Assembly: GCA_021521415.1 (NCBI GenBank)
Contig: JAIQDT010001137.1
Span: 62,001 to 126,000 of the forward strand
DNA length: 64,000 nucleotides
Direction of reading: 5' to 3'
Source of the DNA: Bidens hawaiensis
Taxonomy: Eukaryota; Streptophyta; Magnoliopsida; Asterales; Asteraceae
Shown here: positions 23,931-34,116 of the stretch, in pieces
Layout of the letters: every line of letters starts with the position of its first letter
How positions within the stretch are numbered: position 1 is the first letter of the stretch
The notes under the pieces: model-generated
Told to the model about the DNA's origin: nothing
The model's database searches: none
What the model saw: the letters and a program-made list of their open reading frames with translations, nothing else
Made by a program: the position numbers and the translations under genes

Positions 23931-24259
23931 TATGTTTAATATAACAAATATGTAGGTTACATGCACTTTATTTTTTGGCAGCTAGCATTTGCTTGTTGCT
24001 TGTGTTATACCGCCTTTAAAAAATTACATTTAATCCATATTTAATCAAATAAGTATTATTTATTTTAATTTACTTAGTAGACATAAATTTTGTTTATTTT
24101 AATTCTCTATACTACTATAAAATACATTCTCTTAAAGAGCAATAACGGCACAGTCACACAGGTTGGATTAGATGCAAAAACCATAAAAATCACATTTTAA
24201 TATTTAGGATCATTTCTCTGATTAAATAGGTCTTTAAACAATATCCAATATGTTACGTT

Positions 24260-24540
24260 AAAAATACGGACATTACCCGACTTTGTTATTGCTACGTCCA
24301 CATTCTTTAGAAAAACATAAATCAACTTTGACCATTCAGTCCCGTTTACCAGAAAGGAAAACTTTCAATTTAGTGAATAATATTAAACTCCAATCTGAAA
24401 CACTAAAAAGTGTAAAATGACTAAAATGTAGAGTTAAAACTTAAAAGTTACAGATGAAATGGTTAAAGGTTGAACCACAATGGCATGTATGACAAAAAAA
24501 TTCTATATTTCTATCATAAACAGAAAGAGTTAAAGTTGTC
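24260..24540. repeat. Duplicated 3' flank of the small-gene cluster (copy 2)
   Basis: Paralogous to 21830-22060, sharing ACGGACATTACCCGACTTTG, GTCCACATT.TTTAGAAAAACA, AAAATGACTAA and the ACAGAAAGAGTTAA end. It lies downstream of gene B. Confidence 0.7.
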
Positions 24541-25096
24541 AAATCATATGAACGAAAAAACGAAGTTTTAACTCAATACAAAATCATCTCTATTATAATA
24601 TCTTATTGACAAACAGACACACACGCACAGACTCCCTAGTCCCTATGATGTTTCTTGATTTGATAGGATGACAACATATTAAGCAAACGAAAAGAAATAG
24701 AATCAAAGAGCCGATAGAATCAAGATTGCTTTGACTCTATTACTAATTCTTGGACGCACAAGAAAGAATAAAACTAATATTCTTTTTGCTTGGACGCATA
24801 GGTTTTGCCTCAACAAACGAAGCGACTCTTTTTATTAAGAAAAGGCGAACAAAAAAACTTAATAAAATGTGAACCAAGTGTTTATAACACCCTTAATTCT
24901 AGTCATACTCGTATTCAAATACACAATTTGAACCTAAATCAAATATAACTAAATAAATAAAATAAGACTAACATATTTTAAACTCAAATAATAAACTAAT
25001 TATTAATATTTTAAATCTCTTCCGAGCCACCCCATGAGATTTATTGAACCGACCTTAAATATTGTCTCGGTTAACAGTTTTTTTTATCAAGTCGTT

Positions 25097-25827
25097 CTAT
25101 AAACAAGTCATCTTGAGCCAACATTTCTTCCACCACTGTGGCGGGCTAATACCTCTTTCTTCGCCACCAATGGTCTCAGAAGGAGTAGCAGCGGTTTCAG
25201 TACTGTTCAATGTATGACAGCTTCACCACCATTGCCAAAAGAAACCCCTAAGGTCACTTGTTCAGTCCTGCGGCCGCCGCCATAATCACCACCAATTCCA
25301 GAGTGGTCATTGTCTGTATAAACAAGAAAAGGAGTGAAAGCGAAGTAATCATTTCTATATGTATCCCGCCCAAGGCCTTGCGTACTGATATACACAACGG
25401 GAGGTGCGGAATCACTATCCCTTAGGCAGTTTATGCAACAACGACAAAGAAACCATATGAAACAACAAGGAAAAAAACATAAACAGCCAAAACAGGTAAT
25501 TATAGCTATAACCAAGTCATAAACATCATCAGAGTCCTCGTCTGGTTCATTGCTTTCTTTCTTTTTAACATCTTCTTCGCCACGTAATCTTTCATTTGTT
25601 TCATCAACCTTATGGTCTTTCACATCTCCTACTTCACCACTTTGGTCTAGCTCTACAACATCCTCGTGGATGTCAATCGTAACCTCACTGTCACCAGCCT
25701 TTTGGTCTTTCTGTAGTGTTGCTTCACCACTTTGGTCTAGCTCTCCAAAATCCTTGTGGATGTCAATCGTCACCCCACCGTCACCAGCCTTTTGGTCTTG
25801 CTCGTCTCCTCTTCTTTGGTCCGCCAT
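25097..25827 (-). CDS. Cluster gene B: acidic, Cys-rich membrane protein, family not recognised
   Basis: An open frame of 206 aa runs from ATG at 25827 to TGA at 25207. It starts MADQRRGDEQDQKAGDGG. Two tandem copies of a unit of about 30 residues, DQKAGDxxVTIDIHxDxxEL + DQSGE, follow, then an acidic stretch (LRGEEDVKKKESNEPDEDSD). A hydrophobic Cys-rich segment near residues 105-137 (IITCFGCLCFFPCCF, FLCRCC) is probably membrane-embedded. The next module is GLGRDTYRNDYFAFTPFLVY + TDN, followed by a Gly-rich part and FGNGGEAVIH. After TGA, another frame gives TAATPSETIGGEERGISPP and WWKKCWLKMTCL, ending TAG at 25097. That tail recurs in genes A, D/E and F, so the ancestral protein probably ran on to 25097 and a small indel cut it. 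It is the best preserved member of the cluster. Function is unknown to me. Confidence 0.7.
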
Positions 25828-26111
25828 GGGGAGGTTCGAAGATGTATCCGATCAACATGTTTCTTTTCTATCTTCACATATTAGTTCCTCACGACCCATG
25901 TAGCTGATAACTTCTTCTTATGAAGTCGATCTACTGCAACTAATTGGTTCTATGTAACACGTACTATATATTAAGCTACTTTGCCAAAATCGAAACAATG
26001 AAACATATCTATAATAAGTGACCTGACAGCTCATTTAACACAAATAAGCTTTGTCAAACTAAACATATATATTTCACATGTAATTCATTTTGACCCTTTG
26101 ACCCTCTTTAT

Positions 26112-26458
26112 CACTACTAGAAAAAGAGATGTTTTTCTACGACTGAATTCGTAGGAAACTTGTTGGAAAATCCATTTTCCAGCAATTTTCCAACAAAAAG
26201 TTACGTTGAAAAAACATATGCTTGAAAATCGTTTTCAACAGTTTTCCAACAACTTTTCTTACAAAATTACTACAAAAACATGTGGTTGTAAACTTCATAC
26301 AAATTTCCTACAAAATATGTTTTGACTTAAAATAATGTTTACTAGATAATATTGTAGCAAATTGGAGCTTATTTTTTTGTTGGAAATCTGTTGGAACTAC
26401 TTGTCGTAAGAAATTTGTAGGAAATTTTTGTTGGAAAATTATTTGTTTTCTAGTAGTG
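26112..26458. mobile_element. Non-autonomous CACTA (En/Spm) element
   Basis: The ends are CACTACTAGAAAA and TTTTCTAGTAGTG, exact inverted termini of the CACTA superfamily. They are flanked by the 3 bp duplication TAT (26109-26111 and 26459-26461). At 347 bp it is a miniature copy with no transposase. Subterminal parts repeat TTGTTGGAAA and its complement. It sits about 285 bp upstream of the start of gene B. Confidence 0.9.
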
Positions 26459-26461
26459 TAT

Positions 26462-28073
26462 CTTATAAATAAGAACAACTTTTAAACTCTTTTTTTGGGA
26501 CTATCAAATTCTAAAAAAAATGTGGTTTTTTCAAGGACAAAACAAGAAGATAATTATCATTATGTTGTTGGGTTAATCGGGTTTCGTTCACGGGCCAGTG
26601 GGTTACGGTTCGGTAGTTAAATGGGTCATTAAATAACTTACCGAGTTTTATGGGACGTGAGCGGTAGAAATGGTCTCATGGAGCTAAACGTGTGAACTTG
26701 GGGAACAATGAACATTAAAGTTTGTTGCCGAAATAGTGGAATACGTGGTCATATTTAGCATGTGTTTTGTTGCTTTGTTTATTATGAATAGTAATAGAAA
26801 TATTTGTTCATGTACCTCCACTTTATTAATAGAGTAGCTTTTCATTTTTCTTCCTGCATATTCACTTAAAACACAATCGTGAGTGTAAAGTTGGCCTGAA
26901 CCAGCATATGTGCCGTCCAAATTAGTTAATTTTGACAAAATTACACCAATCATTCTTTACGCTTATACAAAATTACACTTTTTATTCTTTAAAAGGCACC
27001 CTATACTTCCTTTACGTTTAAACGTTATTCGAGTTTTTTTTTATTTTTAGACTAGCTTTTGTTAGTTTCTTTATGTTAATTCATTACACGTGATATAAAG
27101 TTAAGTGAAAATGAATTTTCTAACAATTTTTTTAAAGGAAATTTAGTTAAGATGCTGCTCTATGATTAGGGGTGGAATTAGGTTGTGGAGTGAATCACGA
27201 GAAACCCCTATGTTTCGGAATTTTAATAGGAAGGGTACATAAAAAATTAGCTAGAGTGAACCCCAAAATAAATTAATACAGGTTGAATCCCTAAACAATT
27301 GTAATTATAGACACAAAGTTTAGTTTAGAAGAAAAGAGAATAGAGAAGTTGTGAGTATTTGAAATTTTGAGATGGTTGGAGCGAGAACAGATTAGCAGCA
27401 ATGAGTTTCGATGTGGTGATCATGAAATTTGAGAAGATGACCAACTAAAATTAAACGGGCTTAATTTGTAAAGTTAAACTAAAAAATAATGGACCTTTTA
27501 ACATTGAAACCACAACCCACTATATAATGATTACTTTTTTTTCTTCCGGAAGACAAGTTGTGAACATAACAATAAATCCTAAGAAAAAGAAGTTCTTAGA
27601 TCTGTCACTAATGTCTATAATAGCTTTGATACACATTCACTAGATTATGACGTGTTTTATCCATTCAACCTCTTTGAACTGTTATATATTTTACACATAT
27701 GATCCATTACCAGATAATAATCATTTTCAGTAAACAAGTCAAAAGTACTATATTAGTGAAGAGTCAAAGTTATATTTTTAGGATTTTGGTTGAACTGTAT
27801 TTATTTATTTTAGAAAACTATGGGTATATAACTAGCTAGTTGCAATAATGTTATTATATATATGCAAACATGTGTTTATTATATATTCATATGCAATCAT
27901 GTGTTCATTTAACTTGGATAAGATTGATAAATGTTATTTTATTCGAATTAAGTAGTAAATTCTTGATTAGTAAGACATTATGTTCACGTAAATACGAATG
28001 TTACATTTTATGAAAATTTCGACAACAGAACATCTGTATATCAAACATTCATCATACGTGTTAAACAAATACT
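26462..28073. other. Intergenic region between genes B and C
   Basis: AT-rich with no recognised coding sequence. The open frame at 26684-26953 resembles nothing I know. Confidence 0.45.
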
Positions 28074-28589
28074 CTAACGAGTTAGCCAAATGATTAACAA
28101 TAAACAAGCGAAATAACACATTAAATGCGTCGTCACTTCAGCCGGCTTCGGTGTAGTGTATTCTTGAGGATTGGTAGGCGGTACGAGCGTCTCTCTCTGC
28201 CAAGAAATGCTATGATAGTGCTCAGAAGAAGTCGGTTGGTGCCCTATTCGCGGTGGGTTAATGCCACTGTGAGATTCCTGGTTTAATGTCTGGATGACAG
28301 CTTCACCACCATTATTATTAGAAGCACCAAGCGGCACTTGTTGAGTCCCGCTACCACCACCACCAGCGCTACCACCGCCCCCGTCATGAGCAAGCCCAGA
28401 TTGATCTCCGTGTGTATTAACATTCCAAGGAGCGACAGCGAAGTAACCATATACAGGCGGCATATATTCAGGTCATGTTTTCCGAATTTTGGTTTTATCT
28501 CTTTGCTTCATCTTGAATGTGCCATCACCTTGGATGATGAAATCATCTTTTTTTTCATCTCTCTTTTCTCCTATTCTTTGCTTCGCCAT
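28074..28589 (-). pseudogene. Cluster gene C: small Gly-rich member with one in-frame stop
   Basis: The ATG at 28589 opens MAKQRIGEKRDEKKDDF, the usual basic/acidic start of the cluster. The frame continues to KIRKT, meets a single TGA, and goes on in the same frame through PPVYGYFAVAPWNVNTHGDQ, the counterpart of NDYFAFTPFLVYTDN in gene B. A run GGGGSAGGGGSGTQQVPLGA follows, then NGGEAVIQTLNQES, matching NGGEAVIH of gene B. The end is a hydrophobic stretch, LMCYFACLLLIIWL, absent from the other members. The Cys-rich membrane segment seen in genes B, E and F is missing, so this copy is either an internally deleted form or differently spliced. A solo LTR lies 118 bp upstream of the ATG and could affect transcription. 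Confidence 0.62.
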
Positions 28590-28706
28590 AAGTTTATATA
28601 TTTTCTATCTTTGCATCACTTCCTCCACTTCTTATAAACTCCATGAGCCTCAGTGTTTTATACTATAATTATATATTTGCTAACACGTACTATAACAATT
28701 AGTGTT

Positions 28707-29654
28707 TGAAGAAACGTGGATCTACTCACTGGTAGCAGATCTACTTTCCTCGGGTGTGATTATACTATTTCACCGATGGTTCTTCTGGATCAGTGTTCTT
28801 CCACCTACAAAATGAACAGCGCCGTTACTTACCCCTCAGAAAGGGACAGAGGGGTCCTCTTTGGGGTAACCCTCCGGCGTGAGAATAAGTATGTGTAGGA
28901 GAAGATAATAATGTGAGAGTGAGGGAATTGGGAGAGTATTGCTTAATAGCTGAATACTGTATGTTACTCTGTATGATTGTGTGATTGAATATGCTTCAAT
29001 GTGAATCAATGTGTCTGTAACTGTCAATGATTGAGTATGAATCTGTCCATCAAAGTGGAGTTGATGCTGTATTTATAGTGCTAGGGTTTCCACTGATTAG
29101 GCTCAACCTCGTTGGCCTCCTCCAATCGCACTGCGCCACGTGTCCTCTGGGACACCTGGCGCTTTCTCGTTGGTTGTAATCACGTGGTAGCACATGTGTC
29201 ATGCTGAGTTGTCGACCTTTCATTTGGCAGCTGTCAACATCAGCATATTCTTATTCCTTAAAAAGATGCCTTCTGGAAGGTTGTCTGACGTGCACAATCA
29301 AGGTTGCCCTAATCCTGATTTGGATAAGGACGAGGTCGATTATGTGCATGTGTGATATGCGCCCATCCTGAGGATGCGCGAGGTCTTCTCTTTATTCTCA
29401 CGCGCAGATGTGATATGCACGAGCATGTGATATGCGCCGCGCGCTGGTGCGCCGCGCGCATATGTGATGCGCGAGCATGTGATATGCGCCGCGCGCATAT
29501 GTGATGCGCGAGCATATGTGTGCCTGGGCATATGATGCCTGAGCATGTTTTGTATGCGCCATGCGCATAGGTTTTGGCTTTGTGCCTTCATAATGTGTTT
29601 ATCTTGTGGGTTGACCCGCCTTGCTCGGTGTTGAGGCGGGTACATACCTCTTCA
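28707..29654 (-). mobile_element. Solo LTR of the Tat-type Ty3/gypsy family
   Basis: It starts TGAAGAAACGTGGATC and ends CATACCTCTTCA, like the LTRs at 32640 and 44056. It is flanked by the 5 bp duplication GTGTT (28702-28706 and 29655-29659) with no internal region, the expected result of unequal LTR-LTR recombination. It is clearly more diverged from the two LTRs of the full element than they are from each other. A tandem-repeat block of GCGCGAGCATGTGATATG words lies at about 29400-29560. Confidence 0.92.
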
Positions 29655-29659
29655 GTGTT

Positions 29660-30558
29660 CTCATTTACAAAATAATTGTTTGTTAACGCGTTTTGTAAGT
29701 GAAAGAGATTGTTGACATAATGACAGATTAATCAGTCAACAACGGCCAACTTGTGAAATTACTTGGAAAGAAGGATGTTGTGAGCATGAAATTTCCGGGT
29801 TAGGTATTTTAAAAGTGATTTTGAGTTAAAATTATAAAAACGGATTCAAAATGGAAATTTAGAATTTATAAACAGTTCAAATTCATTTTTTTATAAACAA
29901 ATTCGGAATCTATAAACAGTTCTATTTAAGGATTTTATATTTTTCTTATTCCGACCCCAATATTGAACTCCAGTACACTTTGCTACGGGACAGGGACTAG
30001 TATTCTTTATTGCCTCTTGAAGTTTGAATAGATTTTTGTATAAGCTTAAATAATCAAACTAAATAGTTTGTACAAGGATGTTGCTTGTCTGCTTCATCAA
30101 CTTGGTGGTTGCAAGTTTAAATTTTGCAAGTATATATTCAAACATCTAAATATATATTTCTTTGTAAAATGTTTTGTAAAGCATCCATGTTGAAGAAGTA
30201 CTAAAAGATCAAGGGATAACTGATAGTCCATAAACAGATATGAAAATTGAAAATCGGCAACGGTCGAATTGGGATATGGAAACACCACCAGATTCAAACC
30301 GAAGAGCAATCTAATACAAGTTTAGGATACATAAAACAACACCTAAACGTGTGACTAATTTCCAAAGAACACCACCCAAGTTGCTAATTTGGATTAGCAA
30401 TGAAGAATCTATCTTAACTTTATTATAATCCATTTGAGAAAAATTAGCATATTCTTTTATCAAAACACATATATATTAACTTATAATCTATTGAGAAAAA
30501 ATAACATATTCTTTTACCAAAACACACATATATACCAGGCTTTTTCATTCCACATGAA

Positions 30559-30560
<2 letters not shown>
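29660..30560. other. Intergenic region, no gene recognised
   Basis: No coding sequence or element ends seen. The near-duplicate strings around 30434 and 30495 (ATATTCTTTTA.CAAAACACA) are short local repeats. Confidence 0.4.

Positions 30561-30604
<44 letters not shown>
30561..30604. repeat. ATT microsatellite
   Basis: About 14 uninterrupted ATT units at the end of an AT-rich stretch. Confidence 0.95.
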
Positions 30605-30607
<3 letters not shown>

Positions 30608-30759
30608 ATAATTACAAGTTTGGTGCCGCAAACCCCTATTGGGCCACTTTGCGATACCCTATATGTATTATTTTTTATGTTTTATAAGTTTTGGCCAGTA
30701 ATGAACGTAATGAAGACCTACTGAATGTGATTTGTTTTTTTTTTTCATTATTATTTTGT

Positions 30760-31186
30760 TTTAGTTACGGTATCGTATCTAACGCGATGGAAACCGACCG
30801 AATTCGCGTAGACTCGCCGCGATTTGCTTTAGTTCAAGTAGCGTAATGAAAACCGACCGAATGCTGATTTTTGTTTTTTAGTTCCGATACCGTAACAAAC
30901 ATGACGAAAACCGAATGAATTCGTATAGACTCAATCACCTCAACGCTTGGGATCGATAACGGTCGGGTTTTACCAGCGATCGACTTTTACCGACCGACGC
31001 CATGCCATTGGTCCACCACAACTTTTATCATTTTTTTTTGTTTTATTCTGTCATAATTTTGATATAATAACACACGTAACCGAAACCGACCGAATTCGTG
31101 TCTACTTACCGTATCAACGCTTGAGTTTTACCACCGCCCAGGTTTTACCAACATACCCGGCGCAACGCGTCGGGAAAAATACTAGT
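30760..31186 (+). mobile_element. Helitron 3' end with subterminal repeats
   Basis: The terminus has a stem CCCGGCG / CGTCGGG (31156-31173), seven spacer bases, and CTAGT at 31182-31186 followed by T. This is the hairpin plus CTRRT structure of Helitrons, which insert between A and T. Upstream, 30760-31110 repeats the words GAAACCGACCGAATTCG and GATACCGTA in variants, as non-autonomous plant Helitrons often do. I could not identify the 5' TC end, so the left border is arbitrary. Confidence 0.6.
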
Positions 31187-31544
31187 TATTTACATAGAAT
31201 CTGGATAACTATCATTAACCATTAACCTATGAGGCGGGGTTAATAAAAAAAGGAGAATACAAAAAACACACCTAAAATAAATTGCAACAAAGTTAACTAA
31301 AGAGAAACAAGCATGAAAACTTAAATTGCATAACTTGAACAACCACTATGAATATTCGACCCGACCCGCTTGAGAATTGTCTATCATCCTCTCCTTCTAT
31401 GACAAAGTTTGTTTGTCATTTTAATGTAATTGGAGATTAACTTGTTGATCAAGTTAATTTTAATATGAATCGAAATAACTCGGTTACGGAGTGCACACTT
31501 ATTTAATCTTGTTATAATATATAAACTTGTTGGTACTTATAAGG

Positions 31545-31645
31545 GGTGAATTCACTAAGCAATAGGGGTTCCAAGGGGCACAACGCCTTTGGAGGGGGGG
31601 TCCGGGGGCAACACCCCTAGCAGCGGGGTCCAAGGGACAGAGTTT
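31545..31645. repeat. GC-rich block with imperfect internal repeats
   Basis: Islands such as GGGGTTCCAAGGGGCACAAC, GGGGGGGTCCGGGGGCAACA and GCGGGGTCCAAGGG stand out in AT-rich surroundings. Similar GGGGTTCCAAGG blocks occur in some plant retroelement LTRs or satellites. I cannot assign it to an element. Confidence 0.35.
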
Positions 31646-31979
31646 AATCATATTAGAAATTTCATTATTATTAAATTTCGTATGTATTTTATATATTACA
31701 ACAAGAGCATGTTTAATGTATTTAGAATTCAGATACATGATATATGCCAAAGGTAGTTAAGGACCCCCAACTTTAATAGTCGTTTCTTGATCTTACGAGA
31801 CTTCTTCTGAGTCATTATAACTCTCTCAAATTCATACTCGTTTCTTGCTCAAATAATTCTGAGTTTTATCCGACCAATCATTTTTTAATTTGGAAACCAC
31901 AAATAGTTTTGATTTTTAAGTACAATCACGACTCTTATATATCCAAGATAACTCGTTTTCATTAATTTCTCCAACAAAG

Positions 31980-32330
31980 TTTGTCCTCAAACTTAAGACA
32001 CTATCTTCAGGTGCTGGCTCTGGAGGTATATCGGGTAGGTATCCGATTGCGTAGAGTTTAAAACGAGACCGGGTCCTTAATATGCACATGATTTCGGTTG
32101 ATTTCCAATTCTACTGCACTTAACTGTGTGATCTTAGTAGTGTCTCAATCCTTACACTCCAGAGCTCATAACTTTCTATTTTAAACACCCGTATCTGAGC
32201 ATTAGTTGTACCAGTACCAGACGCAGGTTTCAGTAACAGATTTATACCACAGAGTTGGATAATATAGAAACCATTTAGACCAATTTTATCAGCGGAAAGA
32301 TTCACACATTACTGATCAAACGGGACGCCT
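31980..32330 (-). pseudogene. Copia gag-like (UBN2/DUF4219-type) fragment, copy 1
   Basis: The minus strand reads GTGTTNAQIRVFKIESYELW and SVRIETLLRSHS. This resembles the start of the copia-derived gag domain (VFxGExYxxWSxRMKTLxRS). Further downstream PPEPAPEDS and an AT-rich stretch follow. A paralogous fragment lies at 55800-56110 behind gene F. Both sit just 3' of a cluster gene, so the fragment was duplicated together with it. Confidence 0.5.
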
Positions 32331-32457
32331 CTTAAACATGCAACAATTAAATAAGAAATTAATCTAGACGATAAATTAAAAGGCCAAGAGGCTTGATCAT
32401 GACTCTAGTTTATTCCAGGAACAGCCACTGACTTATTAAACTCCAATAACGGCTCTC

Positions 32458-32639
32458 TCAACAGAATGTAACACAACAATTGATCGAATTGGTAGATAGA
32501 ATCAAACAAACAAGTTTTACTTCAAGTAACACAACAATTGATCGAATTGGTAGACAGGTCAACTTCAGCCACCATTTCTTCCGCCATCGTAGTGGCCTAA
32601 CACCTCCTTCGCCACCAACAAGCATTTTAGAAACAGTAG
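32458..32639 (-). pseudogene. Cluster gene D/E, 3' portion (split by retrotransposons)
   Basis: The minus strand encodes TVSKMLVGGEGGVRPLRWRK + KWWLKLTC, the C-terminal tail shared with genes A, B and F. The frame can run on to TGA at 32458. Upstream the reading is cut at 32639 by the Tat element. The missing parts lie at 45015-45039 and 50571-50973, after removing one copy of each target duplication. The sequence AACAATTGATCGAATTGGTA occurs twice, at about 32475 and 32532. Confidence 0.68.
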
Positions 32640-33599
32640 TGAAGAAACGTTGATCGACTTACTAGTAGACGATCAACTTTCCTCGGGTATGAGTGTGCTA
32701 TATCACCGATGGTTTTCCGGAATATGAGTTCTTCCACTTACAAAACGAGCAGCACCGTGAACTTACCCCTCAGAAAGGGACAGAGGGGTCCTCTTTGGGG
32801 TAACCCTCCGGTGTGAGAATAAGATATTGTAGGAGAAGATAATAATAATTTGAAAGTGAGTAAGGACTTAGAATATATTTTCTTGCTTACCTCCCCTTGT
32901 GGAGGTGGTGTGGTATTTATAGTGTTAGGGTTTCCAATGATTGGGCTCAGACCCAATTAGGGCCTTTTTGGCCTCCTCCTATTGCTTCACGCCACGTGTC
33001 CTTAGGACACCTGGTGCTTTTTCATTGATTATTCTCTGACCAAGGTATTTCACCTGACCCATGTGCAATCACGTGGTAGCACATGGGTTTTGCTGAGTTG
33101 TCCACCTTTCATTGGCAGCTGTCAACATCAGCATATTCTTTATTCCTTAAAGGATACCTTCTGGAAGGTTGTCTGATGAGCACAATCATGGTTGTCCTTA
33201 TCCTGATTTGGATAAGGACGTGGTTGATTATGTGTGATATGCGCCTATCCTGGGGATGCGCGAGGTCTTCTCTTTATTCTCACGCGCAGATGTTTCATGC
33301 GCAGATGTGATATGCGCAAGCATATGTAATATGCATGAGCATATGTGATATGCGCCACGCACAGATGCGCCACGCGCAGATGTGATATGCGTGAGCATAT
33401 ATGATACGTGAGCATATGTGATATGCGCCACACGCAGATGCGCCACGCGCAGATGTGATATGCTTGAGCATATATGATATGCGCCATGCGCATAGGTTTT
33501 GGCTTTGTGTCTTCGTGACATCCTGATTTCAAGCCTCTTGTCTATATCTTGTGGGTTGACCCGCCCCGCTCGATGTTAAGGCGGGTGCATACCTCTTCA
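32640..33599 (-). repeat. Tat element 3' LTR
   Basis: 960 bp, nearly identical to 44056-45014. A TATA-like TATTTATAG (32912-32920, on the plus strand complementary to the element sense) and a block of tandem GCGCAGATGTGATATGCG variants at about 33285-33490 are included. Confidence 0.95.
33285..33490. repeat. LTR minisatellite, copy in 3' LTR
   Basis: Irregular tandem units built from GCGCAGATGTGATATGCG, TGAGCATATGTGATATGCG and CCACGCGCAGATG. The same block lies in the 5' LTR at about 44700-44905 and, more diverged, in the solo LTR at about 29400-29560. Long open frames here on the minus strand (Cys, His and Ala rich) are by-products of the repeats. Confidence 0.85.
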
Positions 33600-33614
33600 A
33601 GCCCCCCCAGTCTA
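33600..33614 (-). other. Tat polypurine tract
   Basis: On the minus strand the purine-rich AGACTGGGGGGGCT directly precedes the 3' LTR start, where plus-strand DNA synthesis is primed. Confidence 0.65.
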
Positions 33615-33965
33615 ATGTGTGTCTTGTCTCGCGCGAGTGAGGTACGATAGATATTAGACTTAATAGTTTGCTCTTTTAATAGGGTTTGTCTTTTCTTTTT
33701 TATTTCTCATATGTGCGTTGCGCGAAATTCTATCCTTTTGGTTGAAATGAATCGTCCATGTACGTGGTTGGTTGGTGCTGACATGCGTCAGAGATGGAGA
33801 CGTTATGTGTCAGACTTTTCGTGTGCTCGAGGTGCTACAGTGGCCTTTCATGTCTCCTCATACAGTGTCAGGAACACGTGTCGCGCTCATGTTGGCCTGC
33901 ACCTGCGAGTGGGGGCGCGTGAGCGTAACTCTGATCAGTACCTGTTTCTTTCTCTCTCCTGGGCC

Positions 33966-33973
33966 TATAAAAG
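33966..33973 (+). promoter_or_regulatory. TATA box of the antisense gene in the Tat element
   Basis: TATAAAAG in a GC-rich setting (GGGCCTATAAAAGCAAGCC), about 145 bases upstream of the ATG at 34117. It points towards the antisense gene, so this gene has its own promoter rather than using the LTR. Confidence 0.6.
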
Positions 33974-34116
33974 CAAGCCTTTTGAGTGGTTTTTTCTTCA
34001 TCTTCATTGTTATTTTCAGAGCTCTTTCTCCTTCAATTTTCATTCCGATTAAGAGCCTTTATCTTTTGCTTCCAGATTTCCGTGCTTAAAGTAACCGCTG
34101 TTTGATTCACAATTGT

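Noticed and set aside
24103..24140. TTCTCTATACTACTATAAAATA as a Helitron 5' end
   Set aside because: The flanking base is T, not the expected A, and no matching 3' end could be paired with it.
33285..33490. Regularly spaced repeats that might suggest a CRISPR-like array
   Set aside because: Units are irregular, lack unique spacers of constant size, lie in an LTR and occur in a plant genome.
33228..33532. Two overlapping His/Cys/Ala-rich open frames, repeated at 44643-44947 and 29309-29645
   Set aside because: They arise from the tandem repeats in the LTRs and have repeat-driven composition.
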